NCBI GenBank assembly: GCA_035547755.1
Contig: DASZUG010000020.1
Span: forward strand, 108,140 to 172,139
DNA from: Mesorhizobium_L sp035547755
GTDB lineage: Bacteria > Pseudomonadota > Alphaproteobacteria > Rhizobiales > Rhizobiaceae
DNA length: 64,000 nucleotides
Reading direction: 5' to 3'
Shown here: positions 7,784-16,339 of the stretch, one piece after another
How positions within the stretch are numbered: position 1 is the stretch's first letter
How the letters are laid out: each line of letters begins with the position of its first letter
Made by a program: the position numbers and the translations under genes
Notes under the pieces: generated by a model
Told to the model about the DNA's origin: nothing
Seen by the model: only the letters and a program-made list of their open reading frames with translations
Database searches by the model: none

Positions 7784-9556
7784 ATGTATGAAGCGCCTGT
7801 CGGCGAGATCGCGTTTGTGCTCAAGGACATTGCACATCTTGACCAGGTGCTTGGAAAGGGCCGTTTTGCGGAACTCTCCGAGGATGTCGTCGAGGCGGTC
7901 TTGAATGAAGCCGGCCGCTTTTGCGCCGAGGAAATGGTGCCTCTCGCTACAGTCGGGGACCAGAAGGGCGCGGTCTTCAGCGACGGCAAGGTGACGACGC
8001 CTCCCGGCTGGAAAGATCTTTACAAGCGCTGGTGCGACGGCGGCTGGAACGCTCTTGCCGGGCCGGCCGAATTCGGCGGCCAGGACCTTCCGGCAATGGT
8101 CGCGATAGCTGTGCTCGAAATCTGGAATTCCGCCTCGATGGGCTTCGCCGTCGGCCCGACGCTGACCTTCGGCGCGGTCGAGGCTTTGGAGAAACATGCA
8201 AGCCCCGAATTGCAGGCCAAATATCTGGCGAAGCTCGTTTCCGGCGAGTGGATGGGGACGATGAATCTTACCGAACCGCAGGCCGGTTCGGATTTGAATG
8301 CGCTTCGTACCCGCGCCGAACCGGCCGGCGATGGAACCTACCGGATTTTCGGCCAGAAGATATTCATCACCTATGGCGAGCACGATTTCACCGACAACAT
8401 CGTTCATATGGTTCTCGCCAGGCTGCCCGATGCGCCGGCGGGCACACGCGGCATATCGCTCTTCCTGGTGCCCAAATTCCTGGTTGATGACGAGGGCGGA
8501 ATCGGCGCAAGGAACGATGTCGTCTGCGCCAGCATCGAGCACAAGCTTGGCATCCACGGCTCGCCGACCTGCACCATGATCTATGGCGATGGTTCCGTTG
8601 AGGGCAAACAGCCGGGCGCGATCGGCTGGCTGGTCGGCGAGGAGAACAAGGGTCTCGCCTGCATGTTCACCATGATGAACAATGCCCGACTTGCTGTCGG
8701 CATCCAGGGCGTCGCGGTGGCGGAGGCGGCCTATCAGAAGGCGCGCGCCTATGCCGCCGAGCGGCGGCAAGGGAAGGCGCCCGGGCAAAAGGTTGAGGGC
8801 ATGAGCCCGATCATCGCCCATCCGGACGTGAAGCGGACTCTCTTGACCATGAAGGCCTTGACCGGTGCGGCGCGCGCGATCGCCTATAGCTGTGCCCAAG
8901 CCATCGACATGGGCCGCGTGACCGAAGGGGATGAGAAGCGCCACTGGCAGGACCGCGCCGGCCTGCTGACGCCCGTCGCCAAGGCATTTCCGACCGATAT
9001 TGGCGTGGAGGTCGCCTCGCTTGGCGTCCAAATCCATGGCGGCATGGGCTTCATCGAGGAAACGGGAGCGGCGCGTTTCTATCGCGACGCGCGCATCGCC
9101 CCGATCTACGAGGGCACCAACGGCATTCAGGCGATCGATCTCGTTACCCGCAAGCTGCCGCTCTCGGATGGCGAGCATGTTATCGCCTATATCGGGGAAT
9201 TACAGACGGACGTGGAAGCGCTGAGGGAATCGAACCTGCCGGGCTTCGGCGAGAGTGCCGACCGGCTGGCTTCAGCGCTCGCCGATCTGGAATTGGCGAC
9301 CCGCTTCCTCCAGCAGGCGCAGACGGACGGACGGATGTCGGAGGCGCTTGCCGGCGCTACCCCCTATCTCCGACTTTTCGGCCTTGCCTCGGGCGGTGTG
9401 CTTCTCGCGCGCGGCGCCTTGGCGAAGGGTGAAGTGCAACCGGTGGCGCTCTGCCGCTTCTTCGCGGAAAACCTTGTCGGCGAATGCGCCGCGCTGCGCG
9501 ACCGCGTCGTCAGCGGCTGGGCCAGCATCGAGGCCGCCGAAGCCGCTCTCGCATAG
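7784..9556 (+). CDS. Acyl-CoA dehydrogenase, DmdC-like long form
   Basis: This 590-residue FAD enzyme oxidises an acyl-CoA to the 2-enoyl-CoA. It has an N-terminal helical domain, a beta domain with MNLTEPQAGSDLNALRT, and a C-terminal helical domain with GGMGFIEETGAARFYRDARI and IYEGTNGIQ, where the Glu is the expected catalytic base. An extra C-terminal domain of about 120 residues places it in the DmdC/AcdA-like group rather than the 380-residue short forms. The start at 7784 (MYEAPVGEIAF) is fixed by AGGAGGA five bases upstream; in-frame codons farther upstream lack a site. An enoyl-CoA hydratase gene follows after 11 bp, so the pair forms two successive beta-oxidation steps. The chain-length preference is unknown. 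Confidence 0.88.
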   Translation: MYEAPVGEIAFVLKDIAHLDQVLGKGRFAELSEDVVEAVLNEAGRFCAEEMVPLATVGDQKGAVFSDGKVTTPPGWKDLYKRWCDGGWNALAGPAEFGGQDLPAMVAIAVLEIWNSASMGFAVGPTLTFGAVEALEKHASPELQAKYLAKLVSGEWMGTMNLTEPQAGSDLNALRTRAEPAGDGTYRIFGQKIFITYGEHDFTDNIVHMVLARLPDAPAGTRGISLFLVPKFLVDDEGGIGARNDVVCASIEHKLGIHGSPTCTMIYGDGSVEGKQPGAIGWLVGEENKGLACMFTMMNNARLAVGIQGVAVAEAAYQKARAYAAERRQGKAPGQKVEGMSPIIAHPDVKRTLLTMKALTGAARAIAYSCAQAIDMGRVTEGDEKRHWQDRAGLLTPVAKAFPTDIGVEVASLGVQIHGGMGFIEETGAARFYRDARIAPIYEGTNGIQAIDLVTRKLPLSDGEHVIAYIGELQTDVEALRESNLPGFGESADRLASALADLELATRFLQQAQTDGRMSEALAGATPYLRLFGLASGGVLLARGALAKGEVQPVALCRFFAENLVGECAALRDRVVSGWASIEAAEAALA

Positions 9557-9567
9557 GATAAGTTCAT

Positions 9568-10320
9568 ATGGGCGATCGTATCCTTGTCGAGCGGCGCGGC
9601 CCCGTCCAGATCGTGCGGATGAACCGGCCGGAAAAGAAGAACGCCATCACGCGCGCGATGTATGCCGGCATGGCGACGGCACTGCATGACGGCGATGCCG
9701 ATCCCGCCATTCGCTGTCATGTGATCTTCGGCCTGCCCGGCGTCTTTTCGTCCGGCAACGACATTGCCGATTTTCTCGCCCATGGGAGGGGCGGCGAGCG
9801 CGGTAGGGAATCCGTCGATTTCCTGATGGCGCTGGCCTTATCGGAAAAGCCGCTTCTGTCGGGGGTGGACGGCATCGCCGTTGGCATCGGCGTGACCATC
9901 AACCTCCATTGCGACCTCACCTTCGCCACGCCGCGAACGGTTTTTCGCGCGCCTTTCCTGGACCTCGGGCTGGTGCCCGAGGCTGGATCGACGCTCACCG
10001 GTCCTCGGATAATGGGATACCAGCAGGCGTTCGGCCTGTTTGTCCTGGGCGAAGGGTTCTCGGCGGAACAGGCGAAGGCGGCTGGCCTGATCTATGCCGT
10101 GGTTGGCGAAAATGAACTTGAGGAAAGGACGCTTCGAGCGGCGCAGGACCTTGTCGCGAAGCCGCCCGAGGCGTTGAAGATCGCGCGCGGTCTGATGCGG
10201 CCGGATCGCGAGGAACTGGTGAAGCGGATACGCATTGAAAGCGACCATATCAGCGAAAGACTGCAATCGGAGGAGGCGAAAGCAGCGTTCAGCGCCTTCC
10301 TCGACCGCAAGCGATCCTGA
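9568..10320 (+). CDS. Enoyl-CoA hydratase/isomerase family protein
   Basis: This is a 250-residue crotonase-fold protein. The CoA/oxyanion motif is FSSGNDIADF near residue 50, a second oxyanion segment covers SGVDGIAVGIGVTINLHCD, and LVPEAGSTLTGPRIMG carries the Glu used by hydratases and isomerases. It lies 11 bp after the acyl-CoA dehydrogenase and probably acts on its product. Family members vary widely in reaction, so hydration is the default reading only. Its stop codon abuts that of the converging pdxH with no spacer. Confidence 0.85.
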   Translation: MGDRILVERRGPVQIVRMNRPEKKNAITRAMYAGMATALHDGDADPAIRCHVIFGLPGVFSSGNDIADFLAHGRGGERGRESVDFLMALALSEKPLLSGVDGIAVGIGVTINLHCDLTFATPRTVFRAPFLDLGLVPEAGSTLTGPRIMGYQQAFGLFVLGEGFSAEQAKAAGLIYAVVGENELEERTLRAAQDLVAKPPEALKIARGLMRPDREELVKRIRIESDHISERLQSEEAKAAFSAFLDRKRS

Positions 10321-10935
10321 CTACGGATAGAGCCGTTCCGTCTCCCATTTGTCGCCCGCCTTGGTGAAGACAAGGCGGTCGTGCAGGCGGAAGGGCTTGT
10401 CCTGCCAGAACTCGATTGTTTGCGGCAGGATGCGGAAACCGGACCAGTAAGGCGGCCTTGGAATATCGCCGATAGCATATTTAGCCGTATATTCCGCCAC
10501 CGCCTTTTCCAGCGCGAAGCGGCTTTCGAGCGGCCGCGATTGTTTCGACGCCCAGGCGCCGATGCGGCTGCCGCGCGGCCGGCTCCTGAAATAGGCGTCC
10601 GCCTCCGCGTCGCTCACCTTCTCCACCGGTCCGCGCACCCGGACCTGCCGGCGGAGCGATTTCCAATGGAAGCAAAGCGCCGCCTTCATCGAGGACAGCA
10701 ATTCCTTCCCTTTGTTGCTCTCGAAATTGGTGTAGAAGACGAAACCATGTTCGTCATAGCCCTTCAGAAGCACCATACGCAGATCCGGCAATCCGCTCTC
10801 GTCCACCGTCGCGAGCGCCATGGCGTTCGGGTCGTTGAGCTCGCTCTTTTCCGCCTCTGCCAGCCATTTCCTGAAAAGGATATAGGGCTCCGTGGACTGC
10901 ACAAAGTCATCGCTTGTTAACACTGTCTCGTCCAT
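10321..10935 (-). CDS. pdxH: Pyridoxamine 5'-phosphate oxidase
   Basis: It is an FMN-dependent oxidase that converts PNP or PMP to pyridoxal 5'-phosphate, the last step of vitamin B6 synthesis and salvage. The 204 residues cover the FMN-binding split barrel (MALATVDESGLPDLRMVLLK, then GFVFYTNFESNKGKEL) and the PNPOx C-terminal dimerisation region (PYWSGFRILPQTIEFWQ, then RLHDRLVF), ending RLYP as is usual. The catalytic-site Arg/His region RLHDR is intact. It is read toward the enoyl-CoA hydratase. Upstream is a MITE-like element rather than another gene. Confidence 0.95.
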   Translation of the reverse strand: MDETVLTSDDFVQSTEPYILFRKWLAEAEKSELNDPNAMALATVDESGLPDLRMVLLKGYDEHGFVFYTNFESNKGKELLSSMKAALCFHWKSLRRQVRVRGPVEKVSDAEADAYFRSRPRGSRIGAWASKQSRPLESRFALEKAVAEYTAKYAIGDIPRPPYWSGFRILPQTIEFWQDKPFRLHDRLVFTKAGDKWETERLYP

Positions 10936-10992
10936 AGTGTCTCCGTGGGGCCGGTCCGCGCATTCCGCACTGTCAATCCAGCGCTATGCTTA

Positions 10993-11256
10993 GGGTCAGG
11001 ACTCATAAATATGGCCGAAATGGCGCCCGAAACGGCAAAGAGATGCGAGGAGAAGCGCGAAGGTCGATGGGTTCCATCGGCCAAGCGGTTCGACAACGCA
11101 GGTCGCAGCCGTTTCGGCGTCCGCAGGATGTGGCCCATCTGCCCGGCTACTTTGTCGAAAAGGACTTGAAAATGATGAACATTTCCTGCGCCTTTTCTCC
11201 TCATATCCGAACGGATGGCCTCACACCATTTCGACCAGATTTATGAGTCCTGACCC
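10993..11256. mobile_element. MITE-like element with terminal inverted repeats and flanking TA
   Basis: GGGTCAGGACTCATAAAT begins at 10993 and its exact complement ends at 11256. The similarity continues inward for about 14 more bases with a few mismatches, giving arms of about 32 bp. Each end is bordered by TA (10991-10992 and 11257-11258), consistent with the TA target duplication of IS630/mariner-type elements. The 264-bp interior has no transposase, only short frames without family features, so this looks like a non-autonomous derivative. It fills most of the 340-bp gap between pdxH and the lipoprotein gene. Confidence 0.7.
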
Positions 11257-11275
11257 TAAGATATTGAATCCCTGA

Positions 11276-11785
11276 ATGCCCGCAAAAATCGCTCCGCTGC
11301 CGAAGATTTCCGTTGATCCAGAGACTGCTCGCCTTCCTTCTTTTCGCCTGATGGCGTCCATATTTGCGCTTGCCGCGCCGTTTCTGCTCAGCGCCTGCGG
11401 GTCGAGCAACATCCTTGCCAAGGCGGAGGTGGACAGATCGCTGGTGACGGGCTCGGTTTCCCCCGTATCGGCGGCGTCTTCCCAGCCGCCGGCCAACCCG
11501 TTCCCTGGAACCTCTCCACAGGCCGCCTCCGATGAGACAACCATCCGGAATGCGGTCTCCTCGGCGAATTTGAAGGCGGCCGGCGGCAAGGACATTTCCT
11601 GGGCCAATCCCGCGACCGGATCGAGCGGCGAAATCTCCGCGGTCACGGAATACAAGCAGGACGACATCCTCTGCCGCCGCTTCACCACTTCGCGCCAGAG
11701 CTTCGACGGCGTCGCGCTCTATCATGGCGATGCCTGCCTCGACAGCACGGGCGTCTGGCGGATGATGAACTTCCAGGCGTCCTGA
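11276..11785 (+). CDS. RT0821/Lpp0805-family surface lipoprotein
   Basis: The protein has a lipoprotein signal: a hydrophobic stretch SIFALAAPFLLSAC with lipobox LLSAC, so the mature protein starts at that Cys and is probably anchored in the outer membrane. A Ser/Pro/Ala-rich linker follows, then a C-terminal domain with KQDDILCRRFTTSRQSFDGVALYHGDACL, split by two Cys, resembling the rickettsial 17-kDa antigen-like RT0821/Lpp0805 surface proteins. The first ATG (11276) gives 169 aa; ATG 11351 would leave only 15 residues before the Cys. The MITE-like element ends 20 bp upstream of 11276, so the native promoter region may have been altered. Confidence 0.7.
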   Translation: MPAKIAPLPKISVDPETARLPSFRLMASIFALAAPFLLSACGSSNILAKAEVDRSLVTGSVSPVSAASSQPPANPFPGTSPQAASDETTIRNAVSSANLKAAGGKDISWANPATGSSGEISAVTEYKQDDILCRRFTTSRQSFDGVALYHGDACLDSTGVWRMMNFQAS

Positions 11786-11892
11786 TCCATTTCGCGGCAC
11801 GGCAAAGATGATGCTCCGCTCTGGAATTTCTTCCTAGCCGGACGCATATTAGGCCCGAATTGTCTAAACCCTTCTCCCGGCAGGCATGAAGC

Positions 11893-12834
11893 ATGCGCGA
11901 TCCCTATGACGTTCTGGGCGTTTCCAGGAGCGCCACGGCGAAAGAGATAAAGTCGGCTTACCGCAAGTTGGCCAAGAAATATCATCCGGATCAGAATCCG
12001 GACGATCCGAAGGCCAAGGACAGGTTCGCCGAGGCAAACCAGGCTTACGAGATCGTCGGCGACGAAAAGAACAGGGGCGCTTACGACCGCGGCGAGATCG
12101 ATGCCGAGGGCAAGCCGAAATTCCAGGGCTTCGAAGGCGCCGCCGGCGCCGGCGGCGATCCCTTCGCCGGCTTTCGCCGCTCACAGGGCGGACCCGGCGG
12201 AACGCATTTCGAATTCCGTTCCAGCACCGCCGGCAGCGATGCCTTCGGCGGCGCGCATGACATCTTCAGCGAGATTTTCGGCAGCGGGTTTTCGCAAGGC
12301 GACGGGGCACAGCGCGGCGCGCGGCGGCAGAATGTCGCCGGCGCGGACATCAACGCGGTGCTGGATGTCGATCTGGAGGATATTGCCGGCGCCGGCAAGG
12401 TGACGGCCGCCTTTCCGGACGGTCACAAGATCGCGGTGAAGCTGCCGCGCTATGTCGAGGACGGCCAGACGATCCGGCTGAAAGGGCAAGGTGAGCAATC
12501 GCCCTTCGGCGGCCCGCCCGGGGACGCGTTGGTCAAGATCAGATTCCGCAAGCACCCGCGCTACCGTGTCGAGGGGCGCGATCTCCATGCCGATCTCCCG
12601 GTGCAACTGCGCGACGCAGTCCTCGGCGCCAAGCTGGCGGTCGAGACGCCGACCGGCCGGATTTCCCTTTCCATTCCCGCCTGGTCGAGTTCGGACAAGG
12701 TGCTGCGCCTCAAGGGCAGGGGATTGCCGCTGAAAACCTCCGGTCAGGGCGACTTCTACGTCCATGTCCGCGTCATGCTTCCCGAGGGCGGCGATCCCGA
12801 ACTGGAGGCGTTGATGAAGAAGGCCAAGGTCTGA
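11893..12834 (+). CDS. CbpA-type DnaJ co-chaperone
   Basis: An N-terminal J domain (residues 1-68) carries the HPD motif at 31-33 (YHPDQNPDD), which stimulates the DnaK ATPase. A Gly/Phe-rich linker follows (FQGFEGAAGAGGDPFAGFRR and onward). Two C-terminal substrate-binding beta domains run from about residue 145 (DLEDIAGAGKVTAAFPDG to the end), with LKGQGEQSPFGGPPGDALV and LRLKGRGLP typical. There is no CxxCxGxG zinc-finger region, so it is a class II/CbpA protein and not DnaJ itself. A 9-bp-stem hairpin (12887-12909) lies downstream, before fabI. Confidence 0.88.
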   Translation: MRDPYDVLGVSRSATAKEIKSAYRKLAKKYHPDQNPDDPKAKDRFAEANQAYEIVGDEKNRGAYDRGEIDAEGKPKFQGFEGAAGAGGDPFAGFRRSQGGPGGTHFEFRSSTAGSDAFGGAHDIFSEIFGSGFSQGDGAQRGARRQNVAGADINAVLDVDLEDIAGAGKVTAAFPDGHKIAVKLPRYVEDGQTIRLKGQGEQSPFGGPPGDALVKIRFRKHPRYRVEGRDLHADLPVQLRDAVLGAKLAVETPTGRISLSIPAWSSSDKVLRLKGRGLPLKTSGQGDFYVHVRVMLPEGGDPELEALMKKAKV

Positions 12835-12886
12835 TTGGGCCCTTCCGGCTGGGTTCCTCGACGGATAGATGCTTGAAGGCGCCAAA

Positions 12887-12909
12887 AGCCTGTGCGATAG
12901 GCACAGGCT
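12887..12909 (+). terminator. Hairpin after the CbpA-like gene
   Basis: AGCCTGTGC (12887-12895) and GCACAGGCT (12901-12909) form a perfect 9-bp stem with loop GATAG. It lies 50 bp after the stop. There is no T-run, so its role as a terminator is uncertain. Confidence 0.35.
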
Positions 12910-12960
12910 GGAGCATGTTCCCAGAAAGGGGAAACCGGTTTTCGGTTAAGAACATGCTCC
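12910..12960. repeat. Rhizobial-type palindromic intergenic repeat
   Basis: GGAGCATGTTC (12910-12920) is the exact complement of GAACATGCTCC (12950-12960), enclosing GGGGAAACCGGTTTTCGG. The layout (arm, AAACCGGTTTTCGG, arm) is the widespread rhizobial intergenic palindrome as I remember it. It lies in the 214-bp gap before fabI. Confidence 0.6.
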
Positions 12961-13048
12961 AATTGTTGTCTTGGCCGCATTTGTGCCATGCAAAGCGATC
13001 CCACTTTGCTGCAAAATGCTCCAGGCGTGCATCGCGGAGACGAGTGAA

Positions 13049-13867
13049 ATGGCAATCGAAAATGGCCTTATGGCGGGGAAGCGCGGGCTGATATTAGGGG
13101 TCGCCAACAATCGCTCGATCGCCTGGGGCATCGCCAAGGCCTGCGCCGCGCAGGGCGCGGAACTGGTTCTCACCTATCAGGGAGACGCGCTGAAGAAGCG
13201 CGTAGAACCCCTGGCGCAGGAACTCGGCGCCCATCTTGGCGGCCATTGTGACGTCACCGACATGACGACCGTGGACGCAGTGTTCGACGATGTGCGTCGC
13301 CGCTGGGGCAAGCTCGACTTTCTCGTTCACGCCATCGCCTTTTCCGACAAGGACGAGCTGACAGGCCGCTATGTCGAGACCTCGCGGGAGAATTTCCTGC
13401 GCACGATGGACATTTCGGTCTATTCGCTGACGGCCGTCGCCAAGCGCGCCGAGCCGCTGATGACGGATGGCGGCTCGATCCTCACGCTCACCTATTACGG
13501 CGCGGAAAAAGTCATGCCGCACTACAATGTCATGGGCGTAGCCAAGGCGGCGCTCGAGGCGAGCGTCCGTTATCTCGCCGTCGATCTCGGCGGCAAGGGC
13601 ATCCGCGTCAACGCCATCTCGGCGGGTCCGATCAAGACGCTGGCTGCCTCCGGCGTCGGCGATTTCCGCTACATCTTGCGCTGGAACGAGTACAATTCGC
13701 CGCTGAAACGCAGCACGACCATCGAGGAAGTCGGCGAATCGGGGCTCTATTTCCTCTCCGACATGGCGCGCGGCGTGACCGGCGAAATTCATCACGTCGA
13801 TTCGGGCTATCACGTCGTCGGCATGAAGGCGGTCGACGCGCCCGACATATCGGTCATCAAGGATTAG
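13049..13867 (+). CDS. fabI: Enoyl-[acyl-carrier-protein] reductase (NADH)
   Basis: It reduces the trans-2-enoyl-ACP in the last step of each fatty-acid elongation round. It is an SDR-fold protein of 272 residues with the FabI-type cofactor motif GVANNRSIAWG near residue 16, HAIAFSDKDEL after the fourth strand, and the catalytic Tyr-x6-Lys pair in YNVMGVAK. The substrate-loop region (AISAGPIKTLAASGVGDF) is typical. The start at ATG 13049 has GGAGA upstream and gives the usual length. Triclosan-type inhibitors target this family. A histidine phosphatase gene follows after 41 bp on the same strand. Confidence 0.93.
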   Translation: MAIENGLMAGKRGLILGVANNRSIAWGIAKACAAQGAELVLTYQGDALKKRVEPLAQELGAHLGGHCDVTDMTTVDAVFDDVRRRWGKLDFLVHAIAFSDKDELTGRYVETSRENFLRTMDISVYSLTAVAKRAEPLMTDGGSILTLTYYGAEKVMPHYNVMGVAKAALEASVRYLAVDLGGKGIRVNAISAGPIKTLAASGVGDFRYILRWNEYNSPLKRSTTIEEVGESGLYFLSDMARGVTGEIHHVDSGYHVVGMKAVDAPDISVIKD

Positions 13868-13908
13868 TCTCCCAGCGGTCGGATAGCAGCCGGAGGAGTG
13901 CGAGCGAG

Positions 13909-14496
13909 ATGTACCCGCTGACCTACTTCGTACGCCACGGCCAGACCGACTATAATGCCGACAGCCGTCTTCAGGGACAGGCCGATCCGGATATCAATGC
14001 GCTGGGGCGCCGCCAGGCCGACAAGAACGGCGAAAGATTCGCCCGGCTTCTGGGCCGGGGAGAAGGGTTCGATTTCGTCGCCAGCCCGCTCCGCCGCACG
14101 CGCGAGACGATGGAGCGCATCCGCATCAAGATGGGGCTGCTGCCGGAAGGCTACCGCACCGACCCGCGTCTCATGGAGCTGAATTTCGGCGACTGGCAGG
14201 GCTTCACCTTTGCCGAGATCGAAGCGCGGACGCCCGGAGCGACGGCGCCGCGGCTGGAGGACAAATGGGATTTCGTGCCGCCCGGCGCGCATGCCGAAAG
14301 TTACGCCATGCTGGCGGAGCGGGTGAGAAGCTGGCTCACCGACCTCAGCGTCAAGACGATCTGCGTCGCCCATGGCGGCGTGATCCGCTCGCTTTTCCAC
14401 ATTATCGAGCATGTTCCGGGACGCGAGGCAGCGAATATCGAAACGCCGCAGGACCGGATCCTCAAGCTGGAGAATGACCGCTTGCGTTGGCTCTAA
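13909..14496 (+). CDS. Histidine phosphatase family protein (GpmB-like)
   Basis: The 195-residue protein has the RHG motif with the phospho-accepting His at FVRHGQTDYN (residues 7-16), Arg/Glu positions in SPLRRTRETMERI and MELNFGDWQG, and the second catalytic His in VAHGGVIRS. This branch includes cofactor-independent phosphoglycerate mutase-like phosphatases and alpha-ribazole phosphatases; the exact substrate cannot be told. The ribosome site GGAGGAG lies upstream of the ATG. Linkage to fabI and aroC is common in rhizobia (from memory of the group). Confidence 0.82.
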   Translation: MYPLTYFVRHGQTDYNADSRLQGQADPDINALGRRQADKNGERFARLLGRGEGFDFVASPLRRTRETMERIRIKMGLLPEGYRTDPRLMELNFGDWQGFTFAEIEARTPGATAPRLEDKWDFVPPGAHAESYAMLAERVRSWLTDLSVKTICVAHGGVIRSLFHIIEHVPGREAANIETPQDRILKLENDRLRWL

Positions 14497-14520
14497 TCGA
14501 CCGGCTTTCGCATGTTTTCA

Positions 14521-14625
14521 GTGCGTCCTTCGAGGCCCGCTTCGCGGGCACCTCAGGATGAGGGAGGTAGGCACCGTCGGTCCTCATGCTGAGGTGCGAG
14601 CGAAGCGAAGCCTCGAAGCACGCAC
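14521..14625. repeat. 105-bp palindromic repeat, copy 1
   Basis: This is an inverted-repeat unit beginning GTGCGTCCTTCGAGGC and ending GCCTCGAAGCACGCAC, with CCTCAGGATGAG and CTCATGCTGAGG inside. Copies of nearly the same length are at 39737-39841 and 49126-49228. Each copy is intergenic and follows the 3' end of a plus-strand gene. Confidence 0.8.
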
Positions 14626-14659
14626 CCAAAAACGTGAATCGACTTGAATATCGGCGGGT

Positions 14660-14908
14660 TTATTCCGGCAGTTGCATGTCGGTGATGAGGTTCTGGCCGC
14701 CGACCTTGTCATAGGCAATGACCACGTCCATGCCTTCCTTGATGGAATCGATGTCGAACTCGCCCGGCAGCTTGTAGGATTTGCCGTCGTCCAGGGTGAT
14801 CATCGCCTTTTCGCGATTAATCTTCTTGATATGCCCTTCCGTTTCCGCGGCGAATGCTGCGGCCGTGAGCGTCATGAATATGGCGATGGCGGCGATGAGG
14901 CTTCGCAT
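14660..14908 (-). CDS. DUF1344 small periplasmic protein
   Basis: It is an 82-residue protein. A signal peptide (MRSLIAAIAIFMTLTAAAFA) leads to a mature domain of about 62 residues, GHIKKINREKAMITLDDGKSY to VAYDKVGGQNLITDMQLPE, matching DUF1344. Its predicted small beta-barrel resembles other periplasmic OB-like folds. The start at 14908 is chosen because the purine-rich AGGGAAAA is upstream and the longer frame would put 23 non-signal residues before the hydrophobic part. The function is unknown. The 239-bp gap to aroC holds nothing I can name. Confidence 0.7.
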   Translation of the reverse strand: MRSLIAAIAIFMTLTAAAFAAETEGHIKKINREKAMITLDDGKSYKLPGEFDIDSIKEGMDVVIAYDKVGGQNLITDMQLPE

Positions 14909-15147
14909 CTTTTTTTCCCTTATGTCTTGGAAGCAGTTCCCCGCCTCAGCAAAGCAGAAACAGGGGGAATATGTCAAAACTAAATCGCCATCGCGACGTT
15001 GGTTTGACCAGAGGTAAAAAGGCCGTTAGAGCCTCAGTCTGGAAGCGGCAAAGCCGACTTCGGGAAAATGTGATATGCGGGACCGGTTGAGGGTTTCACC
15101 GGCGGAAGCTAGCTTGAGCGGTGCGCGGTAATCCGGGCCGGAAAACA

Positions 15148-16266
15148 ATGTCTCACAATACGTTCGGCCATCTCTTTCGCGTGACGACCTGGGGCGAGAG
15201 CCACGGTCCGGCTTTGGGCTGCGTCGTCGATGGCTGTCCACCCGGAATCCGGTTCATGCAGAAGGACATCCAGGACGAACTTGACCGGCGCCGCCCCGGC
15301 CAGTCGCGCTTCGTCACCCAGCGCCGCGAGCCGGACGAGGTCAAGGTTCTGTCGGGCTTCCTGCTCGACGAGGACGGCGAGACCATGATCACGACCGGCA
15401 CGCCGATTGCGATGATGATCGAGAATGTCGATCAGCGCTCGAAGGACTATGGCGAGATTGCCAGGCAGTACCGGCCCGGCCATGCCGACTATACCTATGA
15501 CGTGAAATACGGGTTGCGCGACTATCGCGGCGGCGGCCGCTCATCCGCGCGCGAGACGGCGGCGCGGGTCGCCGCAGGAGCGATCGCCCGCAAAATCGTT
15601 CCTGGACTGACGGTGAGAGGCGCGTTGATTTCGGTCGGTGAAAAAGAGATCGACCGCAGCCGCTGGAACTGGAATTTCGTCGACGACCCGGAAAACCCGT
15701 TCTTCACGCCGGACCCTCAATCGGTTCCCATCTTTGCCGACTACCTCGACAGGATCCGCAAGGCGGGCTCCTCGGTCGGTGCGGTCGTCGAGATCGTCGC
15801 CGAGGGGGTTCCCGCAGGCTTGGGCGCGCCGATTTACGGCAAGCTCGACCAGGATATAGCGTCGGGCCTGATGTCGATCAACGCGGTCAAGGGGGTGGAG
15901 ATCGGCAATGGCTTCGAGGCGGCGCGGATTAGCGGCGAGGAGAATGCCGACGAAATGCGCATGGGCAATGACGGAAAGCCGGTCTTCCTCTCAAATCATG
16001 CCGGCGGCATTCTGGGCGGCATTTCTACCGGGCAGCCGGTGGTGGCGCGTTTCGCCGTCAAGCCGACATCCTCCATCCTGACGCCGCGCCGCTCGATCGA
16101 TGTCGACGGCAATGATGTCGAGATCAGGACCAAGGGCAGGCATGATCCCTGCGTCGGTATCCGCGCGGTGCCGATTGGTGAGGCGATGGTGGCCTGTGCG
16201 ATCGCCGACCATTATCTCAGGCATCGGGGGCAGACGGGAAGAACGGCAATCGGGAATAGGCAATAG
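15148..16266 (+). CDS. aroC: Chorismate synthase
   Basis: It converts 5-enolpyruvylshikimate 3-phosphate to chorismate using reduced FMN, ending the shikimate pathway. Signatures are visible in order: HLFRVTTWGESHGPALGC at the N-terminus, GLRDYRGGGRSSARETAARV near residue 130, SNHAGGILGGISTGQPV, and PTSSILTPRRSID. The start at 15148 (MSHNTFGH) fits the family. The last residues, RTAIGNRQ, are unlike the family: they and the TAG stop come from a heptamer-periodic inverted repeat that begins at 16245. This is harmless-looking but odd. ribB follows after 73 bp. Confidence 0.93.
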   Translation: MSHNTFGHLFRVTTWGESHGPALGCVVDGCPPGIRFMQKDIQDELDRRRPGQSRFVTQRREPDEVKVLSGFLLDEDGETMITTGTPIAMMIENVDQRSKDYGEIARQYRPGHADYTYDVKYGLRDYRGGGRSSARETAARVAAGAIARKIVPGLTVRGALISVGEKEIDRSRWNWNFVDDPENPFFTPDPQSVPIFADYLDRIRKAGSSVGAVVEIVAEGVPAGLGAPIYGKLDQDIASGLMSINAVKGVEIGNGFEAARISGEENADEMRMGNDGKPVFLSNHAGGILGGISTGQPVVARFAVKPTSSILTPRRSIDVDGNDVEIRTKGRHDPCVGIRAVPIGEAMVACAIADHYLRHRGQTGRTAIGNRQ

Positions 16267-16320
16267 GCAGTCGGATAGCCAGTTCGTAATCCGACTGCCG
16301 ACTGCCCACTGCCGATTGCC
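16245..16320. repeat. Inverted arms of degenerate heptamer repeats between aroC and ribB
   Basis: The left arm (16245-16275) reads as heptamers GGCAATC, GGGAATA, GGCAATA, GGCAGTC. The right arm (16290-16320) is four units of the CGACTGC type on the plus strand. Their inner ends GGCAGTCGGAT (16266-16276) and ATCCGACTGCC (16289-16299) pair perfectly around a 12-base loop. The aroC stop is inside the left arm. The adjoining bases 16321-16327 read AACGAGC, the complement of the heptamer at the window's right end. Confidence 0.75.
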
Positions 16321-16339
16321 AACGAGCAAAGCGAGCGCC

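Noticed and set aside
10945..11246. Short frames inside the MITE-like element as genes
   Set aside because: They lack family features and the element's ends and size explain the interval as a non-autonomous repeat.
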